From a virus: a stretch of 64,000 nucleotides of DNA. The stretch spans positions 1-64,000 of the IMG/VR virus record IMGVR_UViG_3300024346_000017; one strand, given 5' to 3'. Made by a program: the position numbers and the translations under genes. The notes beneath the pieces are model-generated. The model was not told the DNA's origin. It ran no database searches and was given only the letters and a program-made list of their open reading frames with translations. Shown piece by piece: positions 7,447 through 15,730 of the stretch (positions are counted from its first letter, which is position 1; the number at the start of each line of letters is the position of its first letter).

Positions 7447-8241
7447 ATGAGATTTCATTGGATGGAACGTGGTGGCAAAACAAGTGTTGATCACCTTAAA
7501 ACTACCTCTAATATAGTTGATGAGTTTGGGTATGAATCAATGCTACTTGTTTATCATTCTCAGCTTGATGACCCATGGATTAAAGCAGCAAGGGCATTGG
7601 ACACAAATCATAAATTCAAATACATGCCAGCGATAAGAACTTATGCGATAAGCCCAGAATATTGTGCAATGATGTGTAAATCATTTTATGAGATATCTCC
7701 AAATAGATTGATGTTAAACATAGTATCTGGAGATCTTCATGCTAGTGAAACATCAGTTAGAGACTCTGTTTTTATTAAAGATTTAATTGATACTCCAGAA
7801 AAAAGATTGAAATATACAGACGAGTGGATTAAAAAATTTCTAGATTTAGCAGGTAATACTGTTAGTGGAATTGTAATGGGTGGGCACTCAAACGAAACAA
7901 AGCTTATGGTTGAAAAGTATAATGGAACACATCTTTCAATGCTAAATATGCATAAAAATGCATACACTAATTCAAATTTTTTAAAAAATAAAAAACAAAT
8001 GGTTTCTTTTTCAGTAATAATTAATGACTCAGAAGAAGAAGTTAAGAGAATGACAGACGCTAGTATGGGTTCAAACCAGTGGACACTTTCTGGAAATAAA
8101 GACAGCGTTAAAAAACAAATACTAGATCTAAAAAATATAGGGGTAACAGATTTAATGATGCATGCAAATCCAGAAGACAAAAATGCCTCTTTAATTCATT
8201 ACTTAATGAAAGAAATTATGGAGGAACAAAATGGAATCTAA
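7447..8241 (+). CDS. Luciferase-like flavin monooxygenase
   Basis: 264 residues with a luciferase-like TIM-barrel layout: an N-terminal strand, an NIVSGDLHASE-type loop, a VMGGHSNET segment, and a C-terminal gate GNKDSVKKQILDLKNIGVTDLMMH typical of SsuD/F420-dependent members. These enzymes use FMN or F420 to oxidise small organics. TAGAAT (7435-7440) ends six bases before the ATG. Substrate unknown; shorter than most bacterial members (about 330 aa). Confidence 0.8.
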   Translation: MRFHWMERGGKTSVDHLKTTSNIVDEFGYESMLLVYHSQLDDPWIKAARALDTNHKFKYMPAIRTYAISPEYCAMMCKSFYEISPNRLMLNIVSGDLHASETSVRDSVFIKDLIDTPEKRLKYTDEWIKKFLDLAGNTVSGIVMGGHSNETKLMVEKYNGTHLSMLNMHKNAYTNSNFLKNKKQMVSFSVIINDSEEEVKRMTDASMGSNQWTLSGNKDSVKKQILDLKNIGVTDLMMHANPEDKNASLIHYLMKEIMEEQNGI

Positions 8242-8449
8242 TAGAAAAAGCTTATATAAGTCTTTTACTTGGCCAGTAGTGCATATTGGCTTTGTTGGTA
8301 CAATGGTTTATTTTTTTGAAAAAGCAATTACTGGTGAAGCTCACTGGGAGTACGCTGGCACATTTGCTATAATTTATACAGCATGCGAAATGATTGGATA
8401 CTTTTTACACGAAAGAGTATGGGCTAAATTTGGAAGTAGATTTAAATAA
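8231..8449 (+). CDS. DUF2061 membrane protein
   Basis: Seventy-two residues with two transmembrane helices and the DUF2061 signature: an N-terminal SLYKSFTW and a C-terminal YFLHERVWAKFG. Overlaps the monooxygenase end by 11 bases. DUF2061 proteins are small membrane proteins of unknown function often near sulfur metabolism genes, which would suit a sulfonate-monooxygenase neighbour. Confidence 0.8.
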   Translation: MESNRKSLYKSFTWPVVHIGFVGTMVYFFEKAITGEAHWEYAGTFAIIYTACEMIGYFLHERVWAKFGSRFK

Positions 8450-8595
8450 TGGGAAAGCACAACGACAAAATCAAGAAGGCATTAGAACAAAGGATTGCAG
8501 CTACGCCAAACGGGGCAGGATTTAAAAAGCCTGGGTCTATGAATAAAAAGAAGACAGGATACCGTGGCCAAACAGCCAAAGGATCCTCTAAATAA
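8449..8595 (+). CDS. Basic 48-aa protein
   Basis: Strongly basic (MGKHNDKIKKALEQR..., ending KGSSK) and coupled by one base to genes on both sides. Could bind nucleic acid. No family recognised. Confidence 0.55.
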   Translation: MGKHNDKIKKALEQRIAATPNGAGFKKPGSMNKKKTGYRGQTAKGSSK

Positions 8596-8717
8596 TGTTT
8601 AGTGGGAACTGCCAATTTAATAAATGTAGTAATAAGTCTTCAAGAATAGTTTCAAGCCCACAGTCAGGCATCATAGACATTTGCAATCAATGCTGGAATG
8701 ACAATTTTAGATCTTAA
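8595..8717 (+). CDS. Small zinc-ribbon-like protein, 40 aa
   Basis: Two Cys pairs (C-x4-C and CNQC) fit a zinc knuckle. ATG overlaps the previous TAA. Confidence 0.55.
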   Translation: MFSGNCQFNKCSNKSSRIVSSPQSGIIDICNQCWNDNFRS

Positions 8718-8791
8718 TCAACTAAATGCTATAATAGACTAATGGATGGATTCTAGACCCATCTAAATAAACAACCTATAGGAGAAATAAA

Positions 8792-8947
8792 ATGTCAGAC
8801 GGAATTAACTTAACAGGATTTAACGAAGTAAAGCCAGCAGTACAGCACACAATTGGAGAGCAGTACGCTGCTGATCCAGCAGGTGCTTTTGCATCAACAG
8901 ACAAGTCAACACAAGACGGTTCAGGCGTAGGCCAGGGCGGAAAGTAA
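8792..8947 (+). CDS. Hypothetical 51-aa protein
   Basis: A good RBS (AGGAG, 8780-8784) precedes the ATG, and TATAAT lies upstream near 8730 with a 5' leader. The protein is short and flexible with a Gly-rich end (GSGVGQGGK). Function unknown. Confidence 0.6.
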   Translation: MSDGINLTGFNEVKPAVQHTIGEQYAADPAGAFASTDKSTQDGSGVGQGGK

Positions 8948-8948
8948 A

Positions 8949-9089
8949 TTGTCAATATTTGATAAAGAAGAAGTAGTTGCACCTACAGTTGCAGCAGCTG
9001 TTGCATCAGTAGTTAGCTTTGCTACAGCATGTACAAGAGACACAAGAGGACAATCCCCTTGTGCTGTTAAAGATTGTGAGAACTGCTAA
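8949..9089 (+). CDS. Cys-rich 46-aa protein (TTG start)
   Basis: TTG follows one base after the previous stop. An Ala/Val-rich helix is followed by CTRDTRGQSPCAVKDCENC, a compact four-Cys tail. Same style as the neighbouring Cys-rich microproteins. Confidence 0.5.
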   Translation: MSIFDKEEVVAPTVAAAVASVVSFATACTRDTRGQSPCAVKDCENC

Positions 9090-9091
9090 TC

Positions 9092-9196
9092 ATGTGCTTT
9101 GAATGCGGATGTGAATCAGTAGGAAGTACAACTGGTATTGTTCCAGTTACAATTACAGACACTTCAAGAGATGGTGACTCAGGCTTAACACAATGA
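9092..9196 (+). CDS. Cys-rich 34-aa protein
   Basis: Begins MCFECGCES, placing three Cys within seven residues. Coupled to the next gene by an ATGA overlap. Function unknown. Confidence 0.5.
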   Translation: MCFECGCESVGSTTGIVPVTITDTSRDGDSGLTQ

Positions 9197-9393
9197 GTGA
9201 CTTTAAAAAAGAAGATGGCACTGGCACGACTCCACCACCTAATGGTGCAGCTGCAGGGGCCGTTACGAGTAGTTCAGCTACACGCAAGCAACCACGTCAA
9301 GGATTAAAGACAGATATTAATCGACATGGAATAAGACGTGAATTGAATACCACTCCAAGGCCTCCTAAAAAAACAGGACGCAAAAAGATATAA
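9193..9393 (+). CDS. Basic low-complexity protein, 66 aa
   Basis: The acidic start MSDFKKEDG is followed by Gly/Ala/Ser and a basic, Pro-rich end (TTPRPPKKTGRKKI). Likely disordered and possibly nucleic-acid binding. Confidence 0.55.
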   Translation: MSDFKKEDGTGTTPPPNGAAAGAVTSSSATRKQPRQGLKTDINRHGIRRELNTTPRPPKKTGRKKI

Positions 9394-9482
9394 TGTGTAA
9401 AAATTGTGGGGCATGCTCTAAGGAACATGCCCCTACAATTGATGATGCCGTGGATATAGTTTTAGATTCATCAATTATTTAA
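9393..9482 (+). CDS. Cys-rich 29-aa peptide
   Basis: MCKNCGACSKEHA has a C-x2-C-x2-C cluster. The coding sequence also holds a perfect inverted repeat, GGGGCATG/CATGCCCC (about 9408-9433), so part of this segment may act as an RNA hairpin or terminator. Confidence 0.45.
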   Translation: MCKNCGACSKEHAPTIDDAVDIVLDSSII

Positions 9483-9502
9483 TTTTAATAAGGCCTGGAG
9501 AT

Positions 9503-9727
9503 ATGGAAAAATTTAGAAAGCTTTTAGATAATGCATATACATTCCTGCCTAAAATGTATCAGGGAATTGAAGTACCAGAATACGATAAAGCCATAGACTT
9601 AACAGTTCATACTAAAGCTCCTGGAAAGTGGTTGCTTATTGACTTGGAAACGGGGCAAGAGTATATTGGGAGCAAGGATCCTAATGCATACGGTAAGTGG
9701 ATGAGGCTAAAGGACAGAAATGAATAA
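9503..9727 (+). CDS. Hypothetical protein, 74 aa
   Basis: ATG follows a TGGAGA-type RBS. Its end overlaps the sulfotransferase start by eight bases. Contains APGKWLLIDLETGQEYIGS, a small beta-rich core. No family assigned. Confidence 0.6.
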   Translation: MEKFRKLLDNAYTFLPKMYQGIEVPEYDKAIDLTVHTKAPGKWLLIDLETGQEYIGSKDPNAYGKWMRLKDRNE

Positions 9728-10541
9728 CAAAAGACTTTATTTTTTGCATGTACCTAAGACAGCTGGCAAAAGCTTAACATCTGAATTAAAATTGCAGCTT
9801 GACAAAAACAATCTTTCGTCTTATATTAGCACACAGTATCCAAACGACTATCCGATATCTAATGAAATTTATATATCTGGTCATTTTGGTACGTATCCAA
9901 TAGAAAAATTCCCAGGCATATCTGTCTCATGTTTAGTTAGAAACCCAATAGAAGCTAGAGTATCCTATTTTAATTTTATTCATGGGCGAAATGATTTAGA
10001 CACACCAAGGTATAGATCTATAGAAAACTATTTAGATAAACTAAAATATTATTTGTTTGAGGACGAGGGATTTTTAGATCACAATAACTATCAGGCTAGA
10101 CATATATGCAATCCAACCAACGAAGTAGTGTTTCAAAATGTTTTAGAGTTTGAAAAAAATATTGAAGAAATTTATAAGAAGTATAATTTTGAGCCTGGTA
10201 ATGCGTTCAATTGGTTTATTAAAAATGATAACACATCTTTTGAAAATGCAAAAAATAAAATCGAGTCCTTTGATATTGTAAATACAGTAGACTCAATCAG
10301 TACACATTTTGCCTCAATATCTAAATGGTTTAAGGATAATCATGGGGTTAAGGTAGATTTAGATCCAAAAAATATTACAAACTCCTCCAATACATTGTAT
10401 AAGGGCAAGATTTATACCACAAAAGATCTTGTTGAGATGTTAAATAAAGAAGAGAAGGAAAAGATATTAGAGAACAATGACATAGACTACAAAATATATT
10501 CTATGGTTAGGGAAGGGGAAATTAATGAAAAGCAAAGCTGA
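9720..10541 (+). CDS. Sulfotransferase-family protein
   Basis: 273 residues with the PAPS-binding 5'-phosphosulfate loop FLHVPKTAGKS (about 8-18) and the 3'-phosphate motif VRNPIEARVSYF (about 81-92). These define the Golgi/bacterial Sulfotransfer_2-like fold. The enzyme would move sulfate from PAPS to a hydroxyl on a glycan or peptide; acceptor unknown. It overlaps the double-domain dioxygenase by 17 bases, linking hydroxylation and sulfation genetically. Confidence 0.85.
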   Translation: MNNKRLYFLHVPKTAGKSLTSELKLQLDKNNLSSYISTQYPNDYPISNEIYISGHFGTYPIEKFPGISVSCLVRNPIEARVSYFNFIHGRNDLDTPRYRSIENYLDKLKYYLFEDEGFLDHNNYQARHICNPTNEVVFQNVLEFEKNIEEIYKKYNFEPGNAFNWFIKNDNTSFENAKNKIESFDIVNTVDSISTHFASISKWFKDNHGVKVDLDPKNITNSSNTLYKGKIYTTKDLVEMLNKEEKEKILENNDIDYKIYSMVREGEINEKQS

Positions 10542-11676
10542 TCTTGATTTTAATTTTAGCCCAGTATCCTTTTTTGATATAGAGGCATTGACAGAGAGAG
10601 TAAAAAATTTTTCCAAGGAGTGGGAGATTGATACTTCTAGACAAAGCACAGTTTACGAAGGTAGGCCTAACCCACATGTAAATACAAATACATATATTAT
10701 TCAGAACTCTTCACTGTATTGGGAGAGAGGCACCCCGTTTTCAAAAGAGCTTTTAGACAAAGAAACTTATGCATTGCTTGAAGACATTGTAAAGCAATTA
10801 GAAGACAGAATGATAGGACAATCAGCAAGAATACTTTTAATAAAATTAAATGCCAATAGTAAAGTTTTTGTTCATAAGGATAGCGGTGACTACCTGTCTA
10901 ATGTAAGAAGATTCCATATACCATTAATTACAAATGAGAAGGTATCATACACCGTAGGCGGAGAAGAAATACACATGGAGGAAGGTAAGTGTTATGAAAT
11001 AAATAACCTAAAGCTTCATAGCGTAGATAACAATAGCGAATATGACAGAGTTCACCTATTGATAGATATAATGCCAGAGTCTGAGACAAGAACAATTGAT
11101 AACGTCCGCAAAGATCTAAGGGTTAAGGTAATAAATAACTTTGTAGAACAAGAGGATGCAGACATACTTGTAAAGTATATCCAGGATAATCATTTAGACG
11201 ACAAAAGATTTCTTAGAGCACAAAAAGCAGTAGATACTAATAGAGTTAGGTACGAGTCACATATACCAGAAAAGCATGAATTTTCTAGTCACCCAGACAT
11301 AATACATTTATTAAAAAAATATTCCGATAAATTTCTATTTGAGTGTAAGGATTTCTTTAAAGATGAAGAAGATCTTTATTTAGGCGCACAATGGCTTACT
11401 ATGCTGGGTGAGGGAACTAGACTTCCAGCCCATGTAGATAACCATGAAGAAGCCGAGCATTTATTTAGAAGCGGAGTAATGTACTTAAATGATGATTTTG
11501 ACGGAGGGTACTTAAAATTTTTAAATGAAGAACTAACTGTCAAGCCAGAAAAGCTAAGCATTGTAATTTTTGAAGCTACACAATTGCATCAAATAACACC
11601 AGTCTTGTCTGGTATAAGAATTGCAATGCCCATCTGGGCAACAAATATAAAAGAAAAGGGGATAACACATGGATAA
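10525..11676 (+). CDS. Two-domain 2OG/Fe(II) dioxygenase (Asp/Asn-hydroxylase-like + prolyl-hydroxylase-like)
   Basis: The N-terminal half resembles aspartyl/asparaginyl beta-hydroxylases: FVHKDS (His117, Asp119), a distal His in LKLHSVDN (165) and RVHLL. The C-terminal half is a P4H-type domain: LPAHVDN (His303, Asp305), GVMYLNDDFDGGYLKF, a distal His in TQLHQ (355) and Arg in GIRIAMP (365). Both iron triads look intact, so two active sites are likely. Such a fusion could modify two residue types or act on one substrate in sequence. Confidence 0.85.
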   Translation: MKSKADLDFNFSPVSFFDIEALTERVKNFSKEWEIDTSRQSTVYEGRPNPHVNTNTYIIQNSSLYWERGTPFSKELLDKETYALLEDIVKQLEDRMIGQSARILLIKLNANSKVFVHKDSGDYLSNVRRFHIPLITNEKVSYTVGGEEIHMEEGKCYEINNLKLHSVDNNSEYDRVHLLIDIMPESETRTIDNVRKDLRVKVINNFVEQEDADILVKYIQDNHLDDKRFLRAQKAVDTNRVRYESHIPEKHEFSSHPDIIHLLKKYSDKFLFECKDFFKDEEDLYLGAQWLTMLGEGTRLPAHVDNHEEAEHLFRSGVMYLNDDFDGGYLKFLNEELTVKPEKLSIVIFEATQLHQITPVLSGIRIAMPIWATNIKEKGITHG

Positions 11677-12328
11677 ATTAAAAACAATTGAAGGCTTTAT
11701 AGAAAAAGAGGATATAGATTTTTTTATAAACTGGATAGATGAAAACTATGAAGATACAACTAAGTTTAGACAAAGACTTGGCGTAGCTTTTAACAAAGGT
11801 CTTGCGAGTAGAGCGGTATTCCCAGACGAAAAGCCAGCTACTTTGTTTAAAGATATAGAAGAAATTTGCATGAAGTACGCAAATAAATTTATGGATGCAC
11901 AGAATGAGTTCCTTCCATCAGATGAAACTCAATATTTTTATGGGTTTTCATTGACAAGACTTACCAAAGACATACAGCTAAGAATTCACCAAGATGTGCA
12001 CGGGGACTTCCCGTCTTTATCTTATAGTGGAGTTTTATACCTTAATGATGATTATGAAGGCGGAGATGCCACTTTCCTTGAAGAGTTTACTCCAGAATCA
12101 TTTTTTCCACTTTATGAAGACTCAATGGGAGGCCTTTCTTTTAAGCCAAAGGCTGGGGATCTATCTTTATTCCCATCAAGCCTATGGCATGGAGGGAAAA
12201 GAATTACAGACGGCGTTAAGTACGCAATAATTTTTTGGGCCACATCAGATGAGACAAAAGGTTTCGAAGGATTTGATTCTGATCGTGTTCTAGAATTAAT
12301 TAATTATAAGCCAGTAGCAGCAGAATAA
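11669..12328 (+). CDS. 2OG/Fe(II) dioxygenase, P4H-like
   Basis: Iron ligands are His and Asp in LRIHQDVHG (about 107 and 109) and the distal His in SLWHGGKRI (about 174). The family hallmark SGVLYLNDDYEGGDATF lies between them and Lys replaces the usual Arg for 2-oxoglutarate in GVKYAII. Overlaps the preceding dioxygenase by eight bases, so the two are coupled. Confidence 0.88.
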   Translation: MDKLKTIEGFIEKEDIDFFINWIDENYEDTTKFRQRLGVAFNKGLASRAVFPDEKPATLFKDIEEICMKYANKFMDAQNEFLPSDETQYFYGFSLTRLTKDIQLRIHQDVHGDFPSLSYSGVLYLNDDYEGGDATFLEEFTPESFFPLYEDSMGGLSFKPKAGDLSLFPSSLWHGGKRITDGVKYAIIFWATSDETKGFEGFDSDRVLELINYKPVAAE

Positions 12329-12331
12329 CTA

Positions 12332-12360
12332 TTGACGTACCATCTGTGAAATAGTATACT
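12332..12360 (+). promoter_or_regulatory. Promoter for the Asn/Lys tRNA pair
   Basis: TTGACG 12332-12337, a 17-bp spacer, TATACT 12355-12360, ten bases before tRNA-Asn. Confidence 0.85.
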
Positions 12361-12370
12361 TAACTTAAGT

Positions 12371-12441
12371 GTCCCATAGCTCAGTTGGTAGAGCGTCGAA
12401 CTGTTAATTCGAATGTCCCTGGATCGAGGCCAGGTGGGACA
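12371..12441 (+). tRNA. tRNA-Asn (GTT)
   Basis: Acceptor GTCCCAT/GTGGGAC, anticodon stem TCGAA/TTCGA with GTT, T stem CCTGG/CCAGG. The T loop ATCGAGG departs from the usual TTCRANN start. CCA is not encoded. Confidence 0.88.
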
Positions 12442-12443
12442 GC

Positions 12444-12516
12444 GTTCTTATAGCTCAGTCGGTAGAGCAGCAGACTTTTAATCTGCGGGTCGATGGTTCG
12501 AGCCCATCTGGGGACA
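12444..12516 (+). tRNA. tRNA-Lys (TTT)
   Basis: Anticodon arm GCAGA-CTTTTAA-TCTGC gives TTT. T arm GATGG-TTCGAGC-CCATC is perfect. Acceptor GTTCTTA/TGGGGAC is held by three G-U pairs, a weak acceptor also seen in the Leu tRNA here. Confidence 0.88.
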
Positions 12517-12546
12517 CACGTGTAAGATAAACTATATAGGAGAAAA

Positions 12547-13083
12547 ATGAAAACAGTAGGAGATAAGTTAGGAACGTTTGCAGTTACTGGTGTAAAGCCA
12601 GGCGCTTTAAGCTATGAAGATAGCTCATTTGAAGTACTAAATCAAGACTCTTTCCCTGGTAAATGGAAGATTATTGCTTTTTACCCAAAAGATTTTACAT
12701 TTGTGTGCCCAACAGAAATTGTTGCATATGATGCATTGGTAAATGATTTTAATGACAGAGACGCTGTCTTGATGACTGGTTCAGTAGATAATGAATTTTG
12801 TAAGATTGCATGGCGTAACGCACATGATGATTTACGCAAAACTAACTCTTGGTCATTTGCAGATACAGGCCACCAGTTAGCAAACGATCTTGGCGTACAT
12901 CACCCATCTGGAGTTACATACCGTGCCACATTTATTGTTGACCCAGACAATACAATTCAGCATGTTACTGTAAACAACTTAGATGTAGGAAGAAACCCAG
13001 ATGAAACTCTTCGTGTACTAGATGCACTTCAAACAGGGGAGCTATGTGCCTGTAACAGATCTTTGGGCGGAGAAACTCTATAA
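12547..13083 (+). CDS. ahpC: AhpC-type peroxiredoxin
   Basis: 178 residues. The peroxidatic Cys is in DFTFVCPTE (about 54) and the resolving pair is in the C-terminal GELCACN (about 167 and 169), matching the three-Cys arrangement of mycobacterial AhpC. It reduces H2O2, organic peroxides and peroxynitrite. AGGAG precedes the ATG. The stop overlaps the AhpD start, so the reductant is made together with it. Confidence 0.93.
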   Translation: MKTVGDKLGTFAVTGVKPGALSYEDSSFEVLNQDSFPGKWKIIAFYPKDFTFVCPTEIVAYDALVNDFNDRDAVLMTGSVDNEFCKIAWRNAHDDLRKTNSWSFADTGHQLANDLGVHHPSGVTYRATFIVDPDNTIQHVTVNNLDVGRNPDETLRVLDALQTGELCACNRSLGGETL

Positions 13084-13595
13084 TGACATGGGTGGACCAG
13101 CTTAAGGATTCTCTTCCAGAATATGCTAAAGACATTAAGTTAAATCTTGATGCTGTAATCAATAGATCATCTATAGATGCAGAGCATGCTACGTATATTT
13201 CAATAGCAGCAGCATTTGCAACAGGCAACGGTAAACTGCTTGCCTTTATTACTGCTAATGCAAACGATGAAGTTGAAAAAAATGCTGCCCTTACTGCTGG
13301 TGCCATCATGGCACAGAATAACGTTTGGTATCCATTTATTGAAATGGCTGATGACGTAAACTTAAAGGGGTTACCAGCTCAATTAAGAATGAATGCTATT
13401 ACTTCTCATGGCGGGACTACAAAAGGTAAGTTTGAAGCCTATTCATTAGCTTCATCTATTGTTGGTAAGTGTCACTTTTGTGTTAAAGCACATTATGAAA
13501 CATTAAAAGAAGAAGGCTATAGTGTAGAGCAGTTGCGTGATATCGGAAGAATTGCAGCAACAATAAATGCATTGGCAAAGATACTTTCAGCATGA
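13083..13595 (+). CDS. ahpD: AhpD alkylhydroperoxidase
   Basis: 170 residues, close to the usual 177. The catalytic set of the family is in place: Glu about 118, the CHFC pair (Cys 130 and 133) and His about 137. In mycobacteria AhpD passes electrons from lipoamide/SucB to AhpC. Finding both adjacent genes on a phage, overlapping by one base, suggests a working peroxide-reduction system. Confidence 0.92.
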   Translation: MTWVDQLKDSLPEYAKDIKLNLDAVINRSSIDAEHATYISIAAAFATGNGKLLAFITANANDEVEKNAALTAGAIMAQNNVWYPFIEMADDVNLKGLPAQLRMNAITSHGGTTKGKFEAYSLASSIVGKCHFCVKAHYETLKEEGYSVEQLRDIGRIAATINALAKILSA

Positions 13596-14062
13596 TCAAA
13601 AGGCCTGCTTGGATATTTGACGTAGATGGTACATTGGTTGATGTTGATCCAATACTTCACCATATACTAAATCAAAACAGGTCAAGCGAGTCATTTAAAA
13701 AAAACTACGATACTTTTCATAAAGAATCTGTAAACTGTGATCCACATAAAGATGTAGTCGATATGGTATGGCAAGTATGTAATGATTTAGATATAATTAT
13801 AGTTACTGCTCGAAAAGAAAAATACAGGGCACTAACTGCTAGATGGCTAAAGAATAACGATGTGCCGCATGATGCTTTATTTATGAGGCAAGATGACGAC
13901 AATAGAGAAGACTACGAGGTCAAAAAAGATATACTTGAGCAGATAGAAGTTTATTGGGATATAAAACATGCAGTAGACGATAACCCAAGCATCATTGGGT
14001 TATGGGAAGAAAATGGAATTCCAACCACTAAAATAGGAACATGGGACGGGGTTAAAAGATGA
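13592..14062 (+). CDS. HAD phosphatase, polynucleotide kinase 3'-phosphatase-like
   Basis: 156 residues with HAD motif I WIFDVDGTLVDVD, motif II IIVTARKEKY, a Lys/motif III region and acidic motif IV HAVDDNPSI. This is the phosphatase half of T4 PseT-like proteins without the kinase. Role: removing 3' phosphates during nucleic-acid repair, or nucleotide dephosphorylation. Overlaps AhpD and the next kinase by four bases each. Confidence 0.85.
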   Translation: MIKRPAWIFDVDGTLVDVDPILHHILNQNRSSESFKKNYDTFHKESVNCDPHKDVVDMVWQVCNDLDIIIVTARKEKYRALTARWLKNNDVPHDALFMRQDDDNREDYEVKKDILEQIEVYWDIKHAVDDNPSIIGLWEENGIPTTKIGTWDGVKR

Positions 14063-14604
14063 TAATTGGTTTATCTGGATATGCTAGATCTGGTAAAGAT
14101 ACAGCTGCAGACAGGTTGGTAGAGCAGCACATGTTTACACGGTATTCGTTTGCTGCACCGATGAAAGAGGCAATGTACAATCTTAATCCAATAGTTCATT
14201 CAGACAGCATAGGTAATTTTAGATATAAAGATTTAGTAGATACTTACGGTTTAGATGTCGCTAAAGAAAATACTCCAGAAATACGCAGGCTTCTTCAGGT
14301 GTTTGGTACAGAAGTCGGAAGAGATATGTTTGGCATTAACTTTTGGGTCGACCTTGCCTTAAATAGTATTAAAGAAGACAATGCAGTCATAAGTGATGTA
14401 AGGTTTAAAAATGAAGCAGATGCAATAAAATCAATTGGCGGCCAGGTATGGAGAATAAATAGAAATGGTGTTGGTCCAGTAACAAATCATTCTTCTGAGC
14501 TAGATCTAGACAACTATAACTTTGATTATATCATTGATAATGATTATAGTGTGGTAGACTTAAATGATGTAGTTGATATGTTATGGGAGAAAAATAATGT
14601 TTAA
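14059..14604 (+). CDS. Deoxynucleoside monophosphate kinase
   Basis: 181 residues with a P-loop GLSGYARSGKDTAAD (5-19), an Arg-rich lid and LLQVFGTEVGRDMFG, the signature of T4 gp1-like dNMP kinases. It phosphorylates dNMPs for phage DNA synthesis and works upstream of the triphosphate-using RNR at 39011. Confidence 0.9.
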   Translation: MIIGLSGYARSGKDTAADRLVEQHMFTRYSFAAPMKEAMYNLNPIVHSDSIGNFRYKDLVDTYGLDVAKENTPEIRRLLQVFGTEVGRDMFGINFWVDLALNSIKEDNAVISDVRFKNEADAIKSIGGQVWRINRNGVGPVTNHSSELDLDNYNFDYIIDNDYSVVDLNDVVDMLWEKNNV

Positions 14605-14734
14605 TTGGATAATATGTTTTGTAATAGGACATAATATAGTAAAAGCTGGTGCATGTCCATTTACTGGGAAAAATTATGATTTATGCAAGAGATGTACACA
14701 AATGTTTGAGGTGAACGATGTCAAATATAGCTAA
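14597..14734 (+). CDS. DUF1660-like small zinc protein, 45 aa
   Basis: MFNWIICFVIGHNIV..., then LCKRCTQMF: a Cys, an IGH motif and a CxxC, the layout of phage DUF1660 proteins. A paralogue lies at 21459. Overlaps genes on both sides. Confidence 0.65.
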   Translation: MFNWIICFVIGHNIVKAGACPFTGKNYDLCKRCTQMFEVNDVKYS

Positions 14735-15293
14735 CAAGCATAACGGTATATGGGAATGGCACAATGTTTTAGAAAACCCAATGGAGATGGTTGAAACTAT
14801 TGATAAAACTAAATGGGAATACTATACCAATAAAGGCGGGGGAGAAACGGTAATTGGTAGAGGTGCATCGCTACATAATGGTAGTGAAGCTCATAAAAAA
14901 GCAATGAAAGCTTTTTCTGATTGCATTTTAGAGTATTCCAAATCAAATTCTTTGAGCTTTGATAATGAAAATATAGGTGACTGGCTTTTAGTTAGAGAGT
15001 ATAACACTGGTTCTCGAATGTCAGCTCATAACGATGCATATAGTTATGTTAAAAAAGATGGGCAGCACGTCCGACCATCCTTAACTGCCATACTTTACAT
15101 CAATGATGAATATACAGGTGGCGAAATTGATTTTGTACATGACGGTATATGCATTAAGCCGCAAGCGGGATCCATGGTAGTTTTCCCTAGTGATAAACAG
15201 CATGAAGTGTTAGAAATCCTAAGTGGAGATAGATACATGACTCAAACATATGTCTATGAAAACCCACTTTCTTTTTATGATAAACCATACTAA
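14718..15293 (+). CDS. 2OG/Fe(II) dioxygenase
   Basis: Iron ligands His104 and Asp106 (MSAHNDAYS), distal His about 162 (DKQHEV) and 2OG-binding Arg about 172. The P4H-like strand LTAILYINDEYTGGEIDF separates them. GAGGTG RBS precedes the ATG. Confidence 0.88.
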   Translation: MSNIANKHNGIWEWHNVLENPMEMVETIDKTKWEYYTNKGGGETVIGRGASLHNGSEAHKKAMKAFSDCILEYSKSNSLSFDNENIGDWLLVREYNTGSRMSAHNDAYSYVKKDGQHVRPSLTAILYINDEYTGGEIDFVHDGICIKPQAGSMVVFPSDKQHEVLEILSGDRYMTQTYVYENPLSFYDKPY

Positions 15294-15311
15294 ATCTGAT
15301 ATAATATATAT

Positions 15312-15437
15312 ATGAACACTAATATTCCTCCATGTTTTTATTGCCCAGAAGATAGCAAATATTCTGAGCCAGAGCCAAAAACTGGCACAGTAATAGATGT
15401 ATGCGATAAACATTTTCATTTAAAGTACATGGGATAG
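15312..15437 (+). CDS. Small zinc-binding protein, 41 aa, leaderless
   Basis: PCFYCPED near the start and VCDKHFH near the end give Cys/His pairs for one zinc. TATAAT (15300-15305) ends six bases before the ATG. Confidence 0.65.
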   Translation: MNTNIPPCFYCPEDSKYSEPEPKTGTVIDVCDKHFHLKYMG

Positions 15438-15439
15438 TT

Positions 15440-15673
15440 GTGGCTTACAGCAGGTTCTGGGATAGCGATATATATATCTATCCTCATGTAGAAGGACATA
15501 TTTGTTGTGCCGCATGTTGGCTTTCAGAAGAAGCAAAATCAGAAATAATTGAAGATGATGAGAGCCTATTCCTTCACCTACATGAGCACTTTAAGGCGGG
15601 CCACGACATACCAGAGATGCTTTACTATGAAATTATAATGGACGAAGATAGATATAAGCCATTGACAGATTAA
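15440..15673 (+). CDS. Hypothetical protein with Cys/His motif (GTG start)
   Basis: Seventy-seven residues with HICCAACWLSEE and FLHLHEHFKAGHD, a likely zinc site. Starts at GTG two bases after the previous stop. Function unknown. Confidence 0.6.
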   Translation: MAYSRFWDSDIYIYPHVEGHICCAACWLSEEAKSEIIEDDESLFLHLHEHFKAGHDIPEMLYYEIIMDEDRYKPLTD

Positions 15674-15690
15674 CCAATAAATAGTATTAT
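15662..15690 (+). promoter_or_regulatory. Promoter for glutathione peroxidase operon
   Basis: TTGACA 15662-15667 lies in the last codons of the preceding gene; 17-bp spacer; TATTAT 15685-15690. Confidence 0.75.
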
Positions 15691-15730
15691 ATAGATATAG
15701 GGCAACTTTGCCATGAAAAAGGAGATTATT

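Noticed and set aside
8740-8765. tRNA-like hairpin before 8792.
   Set aside because: Only one short stem (GATGG/CCATC); no cloverleaf arms. It is a 5' leader.
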